From Carettochelys insculpta (lineage: Eukaryota; Chordata; Testudines; Carettochelyidae), in contig NC_134137.1 of assembly GCF_033958435.1 (NCBI RefSeq), positions 171,071,501 through 171,135,500 of the forward strand: a stretch of 64,000 bases of DNA, given 5' to 3'. The position numbers and the translations under genes were made by a program. Within the stretch, counting starts at the first letter, position 1. Every line of letters begins with the position of its first letter. Shown one piece after another: positions 46,559 to 57,479 of the stretch. The notes below the pieces were generated by a model. The model was not told the origin of the DNA and ran no database searches. It saw only the letters and a program-made list of their open reading frames with translations.

Positions 46559-46720
46559 TCATTAACAACAACAACCGTGGGCTCAGCGCCTGTTGGTGTC
46601 CAATGCCTCTCTCACTATTTCCTTCCATCTTTCTCTGTCCAGTGCAGAGTGGCTTAGTTTGTGTAGACTAGCTCCGCACCAATCTACTATATCATCTACC
46701 CATACAGATAGCCACACTAT
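46555..46720 (-). mobile_element. RTE LINE 3' terminal fragment
   Basis: Matches 3870-4010 in the same orientation: AACAACAACC(G/A)TGGGCTCAGC, then TGTTGGTGTCC-TGCCTC-CTCACTATTTCC and AGAGTGGCTTAGTTT-TGTAGACTAG. On the element strand it ends GGTTGTTGTTGTTAATGATG, a trinucleotide-repeat tail as in RTE LINEs. It covers the extreme C-terminal codons and the tail only. Confidence 0.8.
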
Positions 46721-47686
46721 AACACACCTTCTGACATGGCAACAATGCATTGTTTTACAACTACAATATTTGATATTTTGGTTTATGAGAAAACATATTC
46801 ATATTTTTAAATAGAGAAAAAAAAATCCCTGTCCCCATAGTGGCTGAGACTTGCCATAGGAGATCCTGCATTTCTGAGGTAGTCTTGTGTGTTGATGAGG
46901 AAACAGCTCTTGGATTAAAATAACCCAGGGAACATGTTGCATCATGTCATTCAGTACTTAGAATAATACAACTCAGCATCACCTCTTGCAGTTAGATGGA
47001 GACTGGAACTCTCACAGTACCATACCACCTGAATACAAATACTACACATATTGGTGCAAAATTTTACTCTATATTTCTACAGACTATGAGAAAGTGTGAG
47101 GAAAATGAACTCCTCCTTCTAGTGGCAATCAGGACATTTGAAGATTCCTCTATTTCTACACTGTTGGCCACATCTGTTAAAGTCTTACTCTCCAGGAAAG
47201 CAGAAGGGAACACTCGCATGCAGGAAAAGTGTAACAGTACCAACAGCTACAAAACAAAGGTTTGAATTTAGATTGTCTACATGAGCTGGATTTTCCATCT
47301 GTGCCTTTCAGTTTATTGGTGCCAGACAGCCCTAATCCTTTCTGACTCCTCTTCTGAAATTATTTTTAAATAGGGATTTTAAGAATATGATAAAACAAAG
47401 AGCAGGATGGTAAAAGCATTCTTTTTTCCAATATGGTGCATAACAGTTCACAGATAGTGGTATCCAAGCAACAAGTGTGAAAGGGGCAAGGTATTAAAAG
47501 ATTTGTTGAATCAATTATGTCAGCCTGAATATGCTGCTAACTAGTGTAATTGCACTTGCCGCAGATCTGATCTTTTTCTCACAGCTAAAAATAATTATCG
47601 TATGTCAAAAAGCCATGTTAAGCACAAAACCGCTAATGAAGCCTGAAATCTCTGAGGTTCTTTCCCTCATCTCTAACACACATGTG

Positions 47687-47721
<35 letters not shown>

Positions 47722-48502
47722 TCAGAAATAACTTAAGCTCTCACCTTCAGATTGTACATCATTTTGCTGTTCAGTTCTCATAATCAGAAAAACGGCTATT
47801 TAAAAATGGCACCTTTCTTACTCAACAAATCTGCTTTCTGAATACTATATGCTCCAAGTCGTATTTGCTTCAAATGACAAAAAATAAATATTTAATACTC
47901 TCACAAGCCATTTTGACAAAGCTGGGCCTAGATTCTTCGAAGACTTAGACACGTACTTAACTTACTCACATGTATAAAGTCATGCATGCACAAGTCTTTG
48001 GAGAACAGGGCTTTTGGTCTGTGTCTAGCTGCACCGTAAAATATTGTGATTAATCGTCCCCAAAGCTGAAGCACTGTTTCTAATCCATCAAAACAAGTAA
48101 TGGCAAAGCTGTGAAATCATGTTCTTGACCATTGAATGTTAATTATCATAAAAGCTTCACTAGACTTCATTATGACATGGTGAGAATTATTTCCCTACGT
48201 GACATCTGCATTCTAACTCAAGTGTAGGGGTGATTTGCTGGAATGTTGGATGTGGAGAAAGAAGTATGAAAAAAAAAGAAAAAAGACATACATTAGAAAA
48301 AAGATATGCCTTGACTCATCCATTCTCATGCAAAATTACTCAGGGAATGGCTGAACCTTAACCTCAATAGGCTCAGTAGTTGTACAGGTAGAACTTACAG
48401 AAGCTGCAAAACAATTGAGAAATGGAACTCACAGAAATAATTCAATAGGGTTATAAATTGACTTTGGACATGGTGTCAGAAGACTAAGGAAATGCTTTAG
48501 AA
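46721..48502. other. Anonymous DNA with CT/CA microsatellite
   Basis: (CT)n then (CA)n at 47687-47721. No gene or named repeat seen otherwise. Confidence 0.45.
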
Positions 48503-48855
48503 CAGAGCTTCTTAACTTTTTTCCTTCTGAGGCTCCCCCAACCTGCTATAGAAACTCCACTGCCCCGTTGGGACACAGCAACTGGTTTTCCACATCTAAA
48601 AGCCTGGGATGGTGTTAGGGAGTATCAAGCTGAGCAATTGCCTGGGGCACTGTATCACAGGGCCTCTCACAAAGCTAAATTGCTCAGGCTTCAGCTCCAG
48701 GTGATGGGGTTTAGGGCTCTGGGCTTCAGCCTTATGCTGCAGGGCTTAGGCTTTCTGCTCTGGGCCCCAGAAAATCTAACCCTGGTCCTGTTTGGCAGAA
48801 CCAAAACCCCCTCACAGCTTCCCGGGGTGCCTAGACCTCTGGATGAGAATCACCA
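48503..48855. mobile_element. hAT-like MITE (353 bp), diverged
   Basis: The ends CAGAGCTTCTTAACTTTTTTCC and GGATGAGAATCACCA resemble the CAGTGGTTCTTAACC...GGTTGAGAATCACTG ends of hAT elements. The flanks CTTTAGAA (48495-48502) and TTTTAGGA (48856-48863) match at 6 of 8 positions. Confidence 0.55.
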
Positions 48856-48924
48856 TTTTAGGACATATCAAAACAAAAAAGTAGTAAAGTAGCGTTTTAA
48901 AGACTAGCGGAAGACTAACTAAGC

Positions 48925-48951
48925 TTTCGTGGGACAGACCCACTTCTTCAG
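48925..48951 (-). ncRNA. Hammerhead-ribozyme-like core downstream of PLE
   Basis: Minus strand: CTGAAGA (48945-48951) fits CUGANGA, a perfect 5-bp stem II GTGGG/CCCAC (48929-48943) with a 5-base loop, then GAAA (48925-48928). Helix III is degenerate (GCTTAG...), so cleavage is unlikely. It lies on the RT-sense strand, downstream of the endonuclease. Confidence 0.55.
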
Positions 48952-49101
48952 ACCATAGCCAGACCAGAACAATCTCAATAGTTAAGGCGCAGAGAACTAA
49001 AAACAGTAATCGAGGTTGACAAATCAGAAAAAAAATTATCAAGGTGAGGAAATCAGAGAGTAGAGGGGCGGCGGGGGAAGTCAAGAATTAGATTAAGTCA
49101 A

Positions 49102-49650
49102 CTATGCAAAAGAGCCCCTATAATGACCCAGAAAATTCGCCTCCTGGTTCAAACCACATGTTAATGTGTCGAATTTGGATATAAAAGAGAGTTCAGCAGC
49201 CTCTCTTTCCAAAGCAGTGTGAAAATTCTTCTTCAGTAAGACACAAACTCTTAAGTCGTTACCAGAATGGCCCACTCCATTAAAATGTTGGCTGACCGTT
49301 TTGTGGATCAGGAGTGTTTTTATGTCTGTTTTGTGCCCATTAACTCTTTGTCTAAGAGAGTTTGAAGTCTGTCCAATATACAAAGCATCTGGGCATTGTT
49401 GGCACATGATAGCATATATGATATTAGTTGAGGAACATGAGAATGTGCCCGTGATTCTGTGAATAACCTGGTTAGGTCCAGTGATGGTATTGCCAGAATA
49501 GATATGTGGACAGAGCTGGCAGTGGGCTTTGTTGCAAGGAAAAGTCTCAGGACTGGTGTTCCTGCGGTATGGACTGTGGCTGATGGTGAGAATCCTCATA
49601 AGGTTGGGAGGTTGTCTGTAGGAGAGAACAGGCCTGTCACCTAGGGCCTT
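49102..49650 (-). pseudogene. PLE GIY-YIG endonuclease domain (165 codons open)
   Basis: C-terminal endonuclease of the PLE, which cuts target DNA for insertion. PYRRNTSPETFPCNKAHCQLC has the Cys-rich linker (C and CxxC-like spacing) typical of Penelope proteins. NIIYAIMCQQCPDALYIGQT carries the GIY-YIG signature as IYAIMC...LYIGQT, followed by SNSLRQRVNGHKTDI (conserved Arg and His) and FNGVGHSGNDLRV. Upstream the frame is joined to the RT only through a frameshift. The end at 49102 matches the family's usual C-terminus. Confidence 0.9.
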
Positions 49651-49797
49651 CTGGAGTGTGGCATCCTGATTAAGGATAGGTTGTAGGTCTTTAATAATGC
49701 GTTGCAGTGGTTTGAGTTGGGGGCTGTAGGTAATGACCAGTGATGTTCTGTGTTTGGCTTTTTTGGGCCTATCTTGGAGTACCTGGTCTCTGGGTAT

Positions 49798-50613
49798 TCA
49801 TCTGGCCCTGTCGATTTGTTTTTTTCTTTCTCCTGGCAGGTAATTCAGGTTTATGCATATTTGGTAAAGATCTCGTAATTTTTGGTCTCTGTCAGTAGGA
49901 TCAGAGCAAATGCGATTGTACCTAAGGGCTTGACTGTAAACAATGGATCTAGTTGTGTGTGCAGGATGGAAGCTAGAAGTGTGTAGGTAAGTATAGAGAT
50001 CAGTGGGTTTCCAGTAGAGCGTGGTACCAATCAGGCCATCCTTGATTTGCACTGTAGTGTCCAGGAAATGTATCTCTCGTGTGGAGTAATCGAGGCATAA
50101 GTTGATGGTGGGGTGTAGATTGTTAAAGTCTCTGTGGAATTCTTCTAAAGCCTCTGTACCATGGGTCCAAATCATAAAGATGTCATCAATGTATCGTAAG
50201 TAGAGGAGTGGTAATAGGGGACGAGAGCTGAGGAATCGTTGTTCCAGGTCAGCCATAAATATATTAGCATATTGTGAGGCCATGTGGGTGCCCATAGCAG
50301 TTCCACTAATCTGGAGATATAAATTGTCCCCAAAACGGAAATGACTGTGTGTGAGAACAAAGTTACAGAGGTCAGACACCAGATTGGCTGTGGCGACATC
50401 AGGGATGGTGTTCCTGATTGCTTGTAATCTATCTTTGTGTGCAGTATTAGTGTACAGAGCCTCTACATCCATGGTGATGGTGTTGTCAGGAACTTTTCCG
50501 ATGTTTTGTAATTTCCTCAGGAAGTCAGTGTTATCTTGGAGATAGCTGAGAGTGTTGGTGGCACAGGGTTTGAGGAGAGAGTCCACATAACTGGATAGTA
50601 CATGTAAAAGCAC
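49798..50613 (-). pseudogene. PLE reverse transcriptase (271 codons open)
   Basis: PLE RT, related to telomerase RT. In order: LLKPCATNTLSYLQDNTDFL, TITMDVEALYTNTAHKDRLQ (motif A with catalytic Asp), LTHSHFRFGDNLYLQISG, AMGTHMASQYANIFMADLEQ (motif B; S replaces the usual P), LLYLRYIDDIFMIW (motif C, both Asp kept), STREIHFLDTTVQ (motif D/E region), SFHPAHTTRSIVYSQALRYN and YLPGERKKQIDR. It ends at a stop or frameshift near 49797, and the reading continues in another frame into the endonuclease. The Met at 50613 is internal to the original protein. Confidence 0.9.
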
Positions 50614-50703
50614 AGTTGTCAGCTAAATAGTCGCAGAGAGGTAGCCGGATAAGTCTGTATCTTCGCAAAACAAACTAGCAGCCTCGTAGCAATTTAAAGA
50701 CTA

Positions 50704-50815
50704 ACAAAATGATTTATTAGGGGATGAGCTTTTGTAGGATGACCCAGATTTTCCAGATCTGAAGTGGGTCTGTCCCACAAAAGCTCATCCCCTAATAAAT
50801 CATTTTGTTGAAGTG
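50704..50815. repeat. Inverted repeat in PLE upstream end
   Basis: ACAAAATGATTTATTAGGGG and its continuation GATGAGCTTTT recur as the exact reverse complement at 50783-50815, with a ~50-base spacer that includes GAAGTGGGTCTGTCCCAC. This is PLE terminal sequence in head-to-head arrangement. Confidence 0.75.
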
Positions 50816-51840
50816 TTGCAAGACTGCTTTTCTGGGTTGTCAGGTGTGTCTTTTTCATTTTTTTAAGATAGACAAAGGGCTACATTGTCAAATAGGAACT
50901 TATATGTTGTACCCACAAAACATGTGCAGGCATAAAATGAGTGACCACACACAAATGGGAATTCCAGGGCAATTACACGTGACATTCATACAACAGGTAT
51001 TTACAAATACCTTATAAGCACAACCTCAGCAGCAGTGTTTGAAAAGGTACCCTAAAAAGTTCATTTAATTCTCTATATTAATATCTTTTATACATGGCAC
51101 ATGCTTCCAGTGTTATGACTGCTTTTAATGTATAATTGTGCGGGAAGTTAGCTGGCTCACCAAGGGTTCTTAGGTGCAATTCTACTGTGCTGAAGCACTA
51201 GCTTATCTGAAATTCTCAGGAGTCTCATCCTCCACTTTAATGCCTTGTACTTTATCCTGTCTTAGACTTTCAGGCTTCTTGATACGGTGCAGAAAACAAA
51301 TTTAGCATAAGCAGCAGCTTTGGTGCTCCAGCTTGGCTTTGACAGAGTTGGCCCAGTGGGCAGCGGGCAGTGGCCCAAGGCAGCACACTGACAGCAGGGC
51401 CCAGCCTGTGGGCGGTGGGCAGTGGATGCTGTGGTCAGTGGGAGTACAGGGCCCTGAAGGTGAAGGCCTAAGGCAGCCATCTTGCTCACCTTGCCCTATG
51501 GTTGGGCCTGAGCTCTGTAAATAAAACACTAAAGTAAGAGGGTTAGTAAACAATTTAACAGTCTATTACAGAGATCTTCTATATTTCGATCTAACCTCAA
51601 CCTTTAACCTTACTCTGGGCTTTCAGGTTTACGGACAGATTTCCATTTGACTGCTTGCTTTGGTGTCTAAGCAGCAATTAAGCAAAATTTGACTTTAATG
51701 TAGACTCCCCTGCTATTGTGTGTGAAAGCTTGGCAAATATGAGCTTAAATTATTCCCCTGACTGGGCAAACATGCCCATCTTTCCACCCTAAAGAGAAGA
51801 ATGATGCTCTGGGGATTAGGGCTGACCTCTGGGAGACAGG
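50816..51840. other. Anonymous DNA with short shared repeat
   Basis: 51390-51505 is similar to 41636-41770 (GCAGGGCCCAGCC...CCATCTTGCTCACCTTGCCC). Unknown family. No gene. Confidence 0.4.
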
Positions 51841-51844
51841 CACT

Positions 51845-51915
51845 GTGGGGTGTAGACAGCTCACTTAAGCTGTGGGGTGTAGACAGCTCACTGTGGGGTG
51901 TAGACAGCTCACTTA
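51845..51915 (+). repeat. Short tandem repeat bordering a MITE
   Basis: TGTGGGGTGTAGACAGCTCAC occurs three times, two of the copies followed by TTAAGC. The unit contains GTAGACAGCT, a near copy of the terminal repeat of the MITE that starts at 51916. Confidence 0.8.
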
Positions 51916-52340
51916 AGCTGTGTCTACACTACAAGGTCACGGTCGACAGTTTTGCCAGCAGAACCTCTGTCTACAGAACACATTCACACCTAATAGGGGC
52001 TCCTCCTGTCAAAGCCCTCTGTCAACAGAGAGCGGCCAGACTGCCCAGCTCTCTGTCTACAGAACAGCCAAAGAGAAGCCCTGCAAACAGGACTGCCGGG
52101 TGAACTGGAAGCCCCCTCTGTGGACAGAGGGCCCCCTGGAACATCTACACTCTTTTTCTGTCAACAGATTCTGTCTAAAGAGGGGCTATGCCTCAAACTT
52201 CCAAGACATAACTCTGCCGGGAAAAAGGCTGTGTTCTGTTGACAGATTCTAGACGGAACGCATTTGTAGTGCGGACGTTCCCTAGTTTTGTCAACAGAGG
52301 GCCTCTTCTGTAGACAAAACTTTGTAGTGTAGACACAGCT
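51916..52340. mobile_element. Harbinger-like MITE (425 bp, TTA duplication)
   Basis: AGCTGTGTCTACACTACAA at the left and TTGTAGTGTAGACACAGCT at the right are perfect inverted repeats. TTA lies at 51913-51915 and 52341-52343, the classic TWA target of PIF/Harbinger. Internal CTGTCAACAGA/TCTGTCTACAGA words repeat. No coding capacity. Confidence 0.9.
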
Positions 52341-52343
52341 TTA

Positions 52344-52465
52344 GTTTCTTGGTGCCTCAGTTCTCCATCTTTAAAACAGTGATAATAGCACTGCCCTACC
52401 TCACAGGGGTGTTGTGACACTAAATAAATATATTACAAATTGTGAGGTGTTGAGATACCATTTAA
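52344..52465 (-). mobile_element. MIR-like SINE fragment
   Basis: GGTGCCTCAGTTCTCCATCT, AAAACAGTGATAATAGCACTG and CTACCTCACAGGGGTGTTGTG match the reverse complement of the MIR 3' part. It lies immediately next to the MITE, which may have inserted into it. Confidence 0.7.
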
Positions 52466-52818
52466 ACCCAAGATAGATAAGCTGACCTCCTGTAAAGCAC
52501 TTCTCCCACCATAGCTTCCTCATGTCAACACACAAAACTCTCCTTTTTCAGTCTAGATGTCTTCAGTTGACAATCTTTGTTGGTGTGCAAGAGTAAGTCT
52601 TTATGTGGAGGCAGAGTGGGGAGACCTGGGCTGGGGCATAGACACACGGGATCAGACAGACACCAGAGAAGATTCAAACCGAACAGACTCAAACTTCCAC
52701 GCACATATACACACGCAGGGTTTGGTTCCCTTCCAAACTCACCATAGTTCAGCAGAGCTGACATATCTCAAGGAGATAATATTAAAGGCACAACTGCAAG
52801 CTTGGTATAGAACACTAG

Positions 52819-53529
52819 GGCTACGTCTACACGTGAAGCCTACATCGAAGTAGCCTATTTCGATGTGGCGACATCGAAATAGGCTATTTCGATGAATAAC
52901 GTCTACACGTCCTCCAAGGCTGGCAACGTCGATGTTCAACATCGACGTTGCGCAGCACCACATCGAAATAGGCGCTGCGAGGGAACGTCTACACACCACA
53001 GTAGCACACATTGAAATAAGGGTGCCAGGCACAGCTGCAGACAGGGTCACAGGGTGGACTCAACAGCCAGCCGCTCCCTTAAAGGGCCCCTCCCAGACAC
53101 ACTTGCACTAAACAGCACAAGATACACAGAGCCGACAACGAGTTGCAGACCCTGTGCATGCAGCATGAATCCCCCGCTGCAGCAGCAGCAGCCAGAAGCC
53201 CTGGGCTAAAGGCTGCTGCCCACGGTGACCATAGAGCCCCACACGGGCTGGAGAGACAGCGTCTCTCAACCCCCCAGCTGATGGCTGCCATGGAGGACCC
53301 CACAATTTCGACGTTGCGGGACGCGGATCGTCTACACGGTCCCTACTTCGACGTTGAACATCGAAGTAGGGCGCTATTCCTATCCCCTCATGAGGTTAGC
53401 AACTTCGACGTCTCGCCGCCTAACGTCGAAGTTAACTTCGAAATAGCGCCCGACGCGTGTAGCCGCGACGGGTGCTATTTCGAAGTTAGTGCCGCTACTT
53501 CGAAGTAGCGTGCACGTGTAGACACAGCC
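52819..53529 (-). mobile_element. Harbinger-type MITE, copy D (711 bp, TAG duplication)
   Basis: GGCTACGTCTACACGTG to CACGTGTAGACACAGCC, with TAG at 52816-52818 and 53530-53532. The flanks rejoin into CR1 3' sequence (GAACACTAG plus TAGAACTGGAAGGGACC), which confirms the insertion point. It carries the same 29-bp subterminal extra unit as E. Confidence 0.9.
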
Positions 53530-53757
53530 TAGAACTGGAAGGGACCTTGAGAGGTCATCAAGTCCAGTCCCCTGCCCTCACAACAGAACCAAGCACCATC
53601 CAGACCAATCCCTGACAGATGTCTATCCAACCTGCTCTTAAACATCTGCAGTGGTGGAGATTCCACAACCTCCCTAGGCAATTTATTCCAGCATTTAACC
53701 ACCCTGAAAGGTAGGAACCTTTTCCTAGTGTCTAACCTAAACCTCCCTTACTGCATG
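53530..53757 (-). pseudogene. CR1 ORF2 end and 3' untranslated part
   Basis: On the minus strand: GGLDTRKRF-like, [22 protein letters not shown], RLDRHLS-like codons, then the conserved GCAGGGGACTGGACTTGATG end. A typical CR1 C-terminus with small lesions. Confidence 0.75.
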
Positions 53758-53759
53758 TC

Positions 53760-55275
53760 TCCACCAGGAGCTTTTTAATAAACTCAAAATCAAAAAGGAA
53801 TTCTACACAAAGTAGGAACATGGATGAATTGCTAGGAAGGAAGAGAAAGGAAAAGCACAAGCATGTAGGGACAAAATCAGAAATATAAGGCACAAAATTA
53901 GGTTCTCCTTGCAAATGACATAAAAACAACAAGAAGAGGTTCTTTACATACATTAGGAACAAGAGAAAGATAAAGGAAAGTGCAGGCCCACTATCATTCA
54001 AGCTAATAGCAAACAACACTAAGGCAGCTAACACCTTTATTGCTTATTTCACTTCAGTCTTTTTACTAAATGGTTAATGGTGTCCTGCTACTCAATACAA
54101 TTAATAAACAGCAAGGGAGAAGGAACACAAGACAAAATAGGGAAAGAATGGAATAATGAATATTTAGGTAAGTTAGTTTTACAAAAGTCAGCACAGCCTG
54201 ACGAAATTTATTCTAGGATACTTATGAAACTAGCTGAAGCAATCGTGGAAGTGTTAGCAATTATCTTTAAGCAGATTGAAGTTCCTGATGACTGGAGAAA
54301 AGCAAACATAGTACAGGTTGAACCTCTCTAGTCTGGCACTCTTCCATCTGGCAACATCCTTAATCTGGCGTGATTTTAGTTAGCCGAATGTCGACTTATC
54401 GTGGGTGTAGCTGAGTTTCCCAAGGTCCTGTAATGTTTCCTTACAGCCACCAGTCCCAGTTCTCAGTGTTCTGTGCTGTTAGTTAGCTCTAATTTAACCC
54501 TAAATGTCTTCTAAGAGCCCAGCATGCGGTGGAAGTGTTGATAATGCTGCTGGACAATATTAACCTACAGTAGTTCAGCAAATTCTGTCATTTGGCACCA
54601 GTCCTCTCCCAGTGATGCCAGATGAGAGAGGTTCAACATGTACCTATAGTTTAAAAGGGGAGACAAAAGAGACTCAGAGCATTATCAATCAGAAAACTTC
54701 AACACCTGAAAAGATACTGGATCAAATTATTAAACAATCAATTTGTATGTACGTGGAGGATAATATAAAAAAACAACAACATGGAATGTTCACAGAAAAA
54801 AACATGCCAGTCCAACCACATGTCCTTCTTTAATAGGGTTCCTGGCCTAGTGGATAGTGGGAAGCATTAGACATCCTATATCTTGATTTTAGTAAGGCTT
54901 GTGAAACAGCCCCATTGGACATACTCATAAACCAGCTAAGGAAATGCACTGTATGAAACTACTATAAGGGGGTGCCCAATGGCTTGCAAGACCATGCTAA
55001 AAGAGTAGTCATCAACAGTTCACTGGCATATGTGGAGAATGCATCTTGTGCGGTCACATGGTCCTGGGTGTAGTGCGATGCAATATTTTTATTCATGACT
55101 TGGACATTAATGTAGAAAGCAAGCTTATAAAAGTTGCAGGTGACACCAAACTTTGAAAGGTTGCAAGCACATTAGAGGGCAGGCTAAGAATTCAAGACAA
55201 GCTTGAACAACTGGTGAATTGGTCTGAATTCTGTAAGATGGAATTCAACAAAGATAAATGCAAAGAAGAGGGTCC
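53760..55275 (+). pseudogene. CR1 ORF2 middle part, heavily decayed
   Basis: Decoded pieces follow CR1 ORF2: a KKRFFTYIRNKRKIKESAGPL block, SAQPDEIYSRILMKLAEAIV, IFKQIEVPDDWRKANIVQ (open to the MITE at 54314). After the MITE come GRQKRLRALSIRKLQHLKRYW-like, LDFSKACETAPLDILINQLR-like (motif A region), KVAGDTKL-like (eroded FADD box) and WSEFCKMEFNKDKCK. Numerous stops. Removal of the MITE restores AACATAGTACCTATAGTTTA, matching the CR1 path. The oldest-looking CR1 in the window. Confidence 0.75.
54314..54640 (+). mobile_element. Mariner-like MITE (327 bp), copy 3
   Basis: CAGGTTGAACCTCTCTAGTC to GATGAGAGAGGTTCAACATG, with TA on both sides (54312-54313, 54641-54642). It interrupts CR1 coding sequence, so the TA duplication can be checked against the uninterrupted CR1 frame. 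Confidence 0.9.
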
Positions 55276-55882
55276 TCAGAAAAATTTGAAAAGATTTGGC
55301 CTACATTTTTAGGAAGATTGGATTAATTCCTCATAGATGAAGACCAACACATTGGCCACTTTTTCCCTCCCAGCACCCATTCCATTCTTTTACCTTATAT
55401 CTTTTTGCTCTTGTGTTCAGTGTTTTGTTTGTTTAGTTGTTCAGCTCTCGTATGTTTATTTTCTGCTTTTCTCTGAAATTGAGGAGCAGAATTCAATATA
55501 ATAAAAATTGAAATATTCTCTGGGCTGTTTTCTCCATCGGTTTCACTGACAAAACATTTTGTCTCATTTCCCGTTACTGGCCATTTTGTAACTTTCTTTG
55601 CTTGCCCCTGAAAATGACCCCTTGCATGATTCCATTCCAAACTCTAATTATGTTTCAAAATTTGTGGTATACTGCAACTCCAAGGGTCAGATCAAGGGAC
55701 ATGAAGAAACATTAGACACTTTGCACACATGTTTAAAAAAAGCTATCTTGAAGTGTTTTTAAGTATGAATTGCACTTACTCAGTTAATGAAATGTTTCTG
55801 GAAAATTTCTAGTTGCCAAGGGAAATTTAACCACACAGTTGAAGGATTTAGAGGAGTTTTTTTTCCTGATGTTCCAAAAGTT
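55276..55882. other. Anonymous AT-rich DNA
   Basis: No recognised gene or repeat. Confidence 0.45.
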
Positions 55883-55890
55883 ATCTAAGT

Positions 55891-56194
55891 CGGTGGTTCC
55901 CAACCTTTTCACGAGGGTGCCCCCCCAACCACCCTACAATAATATTCATGGACCCCATCAAAGCCAATTCTAGCTGCTACGTACACTTCATTAAGTGAAA
56001 AAGGAATCCACAACATAGATTTTCAGACAGCAATTAATAACATTATTGGAAGATATTTAATTTAAAAATAATAACTGATTGTAACTTTGCAATTTTTTTA
56101 AAACGTATTTTCTATGATCATTTTTATTGATCCTTTTTTTCTTCACAGACCCCCACTGCAATATAGTCGCAGGCCCCCAGCTTGGGAACCACTG
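55891..56194. mobile_element. hAT-like MITE (304 bp) with 8-bp duplication
   Basis: CGGTGGTTCCCAACC... to ...GGGAACCACTG, flanked by ATCTAAGT (55883-55890) and ATCTAAAT (56195-56202). The expected first base C-A is C-G here. No open frame. Ends and 8-bp duplication fit the Charlie-like hAT group. Confidence 0.85.
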
Positions 56195-56202
56195 ATCTAA
56201 AT

Positions 56203-57449
56203 CAAGCTTAAAATGAGACTGTGCTTACAACCTTAACTATTGGACCATCATAATAAAAAAGTCCCACCTGCAAGGACGCCTGGACCTTCAGTTCTTCTAG
56301 GTAACACTATCTGAGCTAAAATAAGAATCTACAAATATAGCCTTACTTCTTTCTAAGCTGCCAGCAGCCAATAGATGAAAACATGCTTGTTCTTTTTCTC
56401 TCCTCCTCTGCCTGTTCCCAACGGTAAAACAATGAACAACAGAACCCCCACACCACATGTTGATACTAATGGAAGCAAAATTGGGCCCCAATTATGACCA
56501 ACAAAAATCGTAAATATTTTTTCTTAGTTTCCATCCTTTTCCTTGAAATATAGCCAGTGCACAAGTTTTCAAGGAGATGTAGCTGTCATGAAGAAATAAC
56601 TAATAGTCCTGTGGCACCCTAAATACTAACAATGTATTAGGTCATGAGCTTTTTTGGGTGAACACAGCTACCCCTCTGAGACTATTTGTCATGAACAAGT
56701 AATTTTTGAACTAGAGGAACACAAATAAGACATTCAAGTAAAGTCAACATTTAAACTGAGATAATTTTGGAATAGCCTGTAACTTGGAATCTATTTCACA
56801 GTTTTGTTTGTATTCAACAGGAAATGTTCCCTTTTTCTGGCAGAGCAAAAAAGTGAATGTCAAGGCAAAATTATAGACTTGCTTAAAGGAAACAGTGGGG
56901 CCAATCCTTCAGCTCTTTACTCTTCTGGATAATCTTTATTCTCATGCAGACTTTTGTATTTCCTTTAGTGGGAATCACTGCTTGACTAGAGAGTACTTAG
57001 TAGAAGTAGGATTGATAGGAATGAGCTTTCAGAATGAAAGCTGATTGCAGATATAACCAAAAAGAGGCTACTGCTTCTCCATAATACAAACTGATATATT
57101 GCACATATCATTTAAATCCTCAGTACTGTTTTATATATGTAGATTATAAAGAGGGTGACCAGCCATCCTGTATTGGGTAGGACAAACCCATACCTGGGAT
57201 GCCAAAAAGACACCTGGACTTATTTTTTAAAAGGGAGTCATTGTCTCATATGTGGGCTGCCCCCCACCACCTTTTGTGCCAGCGTCCGCATAGGTGCACC
57301 GTTAAACAATGATAGAATCACAATTTAAATTTATAATAAGTATTTTGGACATTTTTCTGCATTTTAAATACTTTTATTTCAATTACAATGCAGACTGCTA
57401 AGCGTAGAGTCCCAGTTTGTTGGTTTTTTATTACAAATATTAGCACTGT
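56203..57449. other. Anonymous DNA with a PLE-end fragment
   Basis: 56603-56690 (AGTCCTGTGGCACCCTAAATACTAACA...CATGAGCTTTTTTGGGTG...CACAGCTACCCCTCTGAGAC) is a PLE terminal fragment in which the hammerhead core is lost. The remainder is not recognised. Confidence 0.55.
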
Positions 57450-57479
57450 AAATAAATGAATAAATAAATAAATAAATAA
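57450..57479 (+). repeat. (AAAT)n microsatellite
   Basis: About seven ATAA units directly at the left border of the Harbinger element, which obscures its target duplication. Confidence 0.9.

Larger units (their letters stand above)
48898..50815 (-). mobile_element. Penelope-like element with RT and GIY-YIG endonuclease
   Basis: Minus-strand PLE covering the C-terminal two thirds of the protein and both terminal regions. The downstream end (48898-48951) holds a hammerhead-like core. The upstream end (50640-50815) holds GGTAGCCGGATAAGTCTGTA and a 31-base inverted repeat. PLE protein order (RT, then GIY-YIG) is preserved. The N-terminal RT part is truncated at about 50613. Confidence 0.9.
52807..55275 (-). 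mobile_element. CR1 LINE with inverted 5' part and two nested insertions
   Basis: The minus-strand CR1 3' part lies at 52807-53757 (with MITE D inside). It is joined at 53757/53760 to a plus-strand CR1 ORF2 middle part (53760-55275, with a mariner-like MITE inside). The inverted part covers coding sequence upstream of the other part, and its own 5' end sits at the junction, as expected for twin priming. Two unrelated insertions side by side remain an alternative. Confidence 0.65.
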
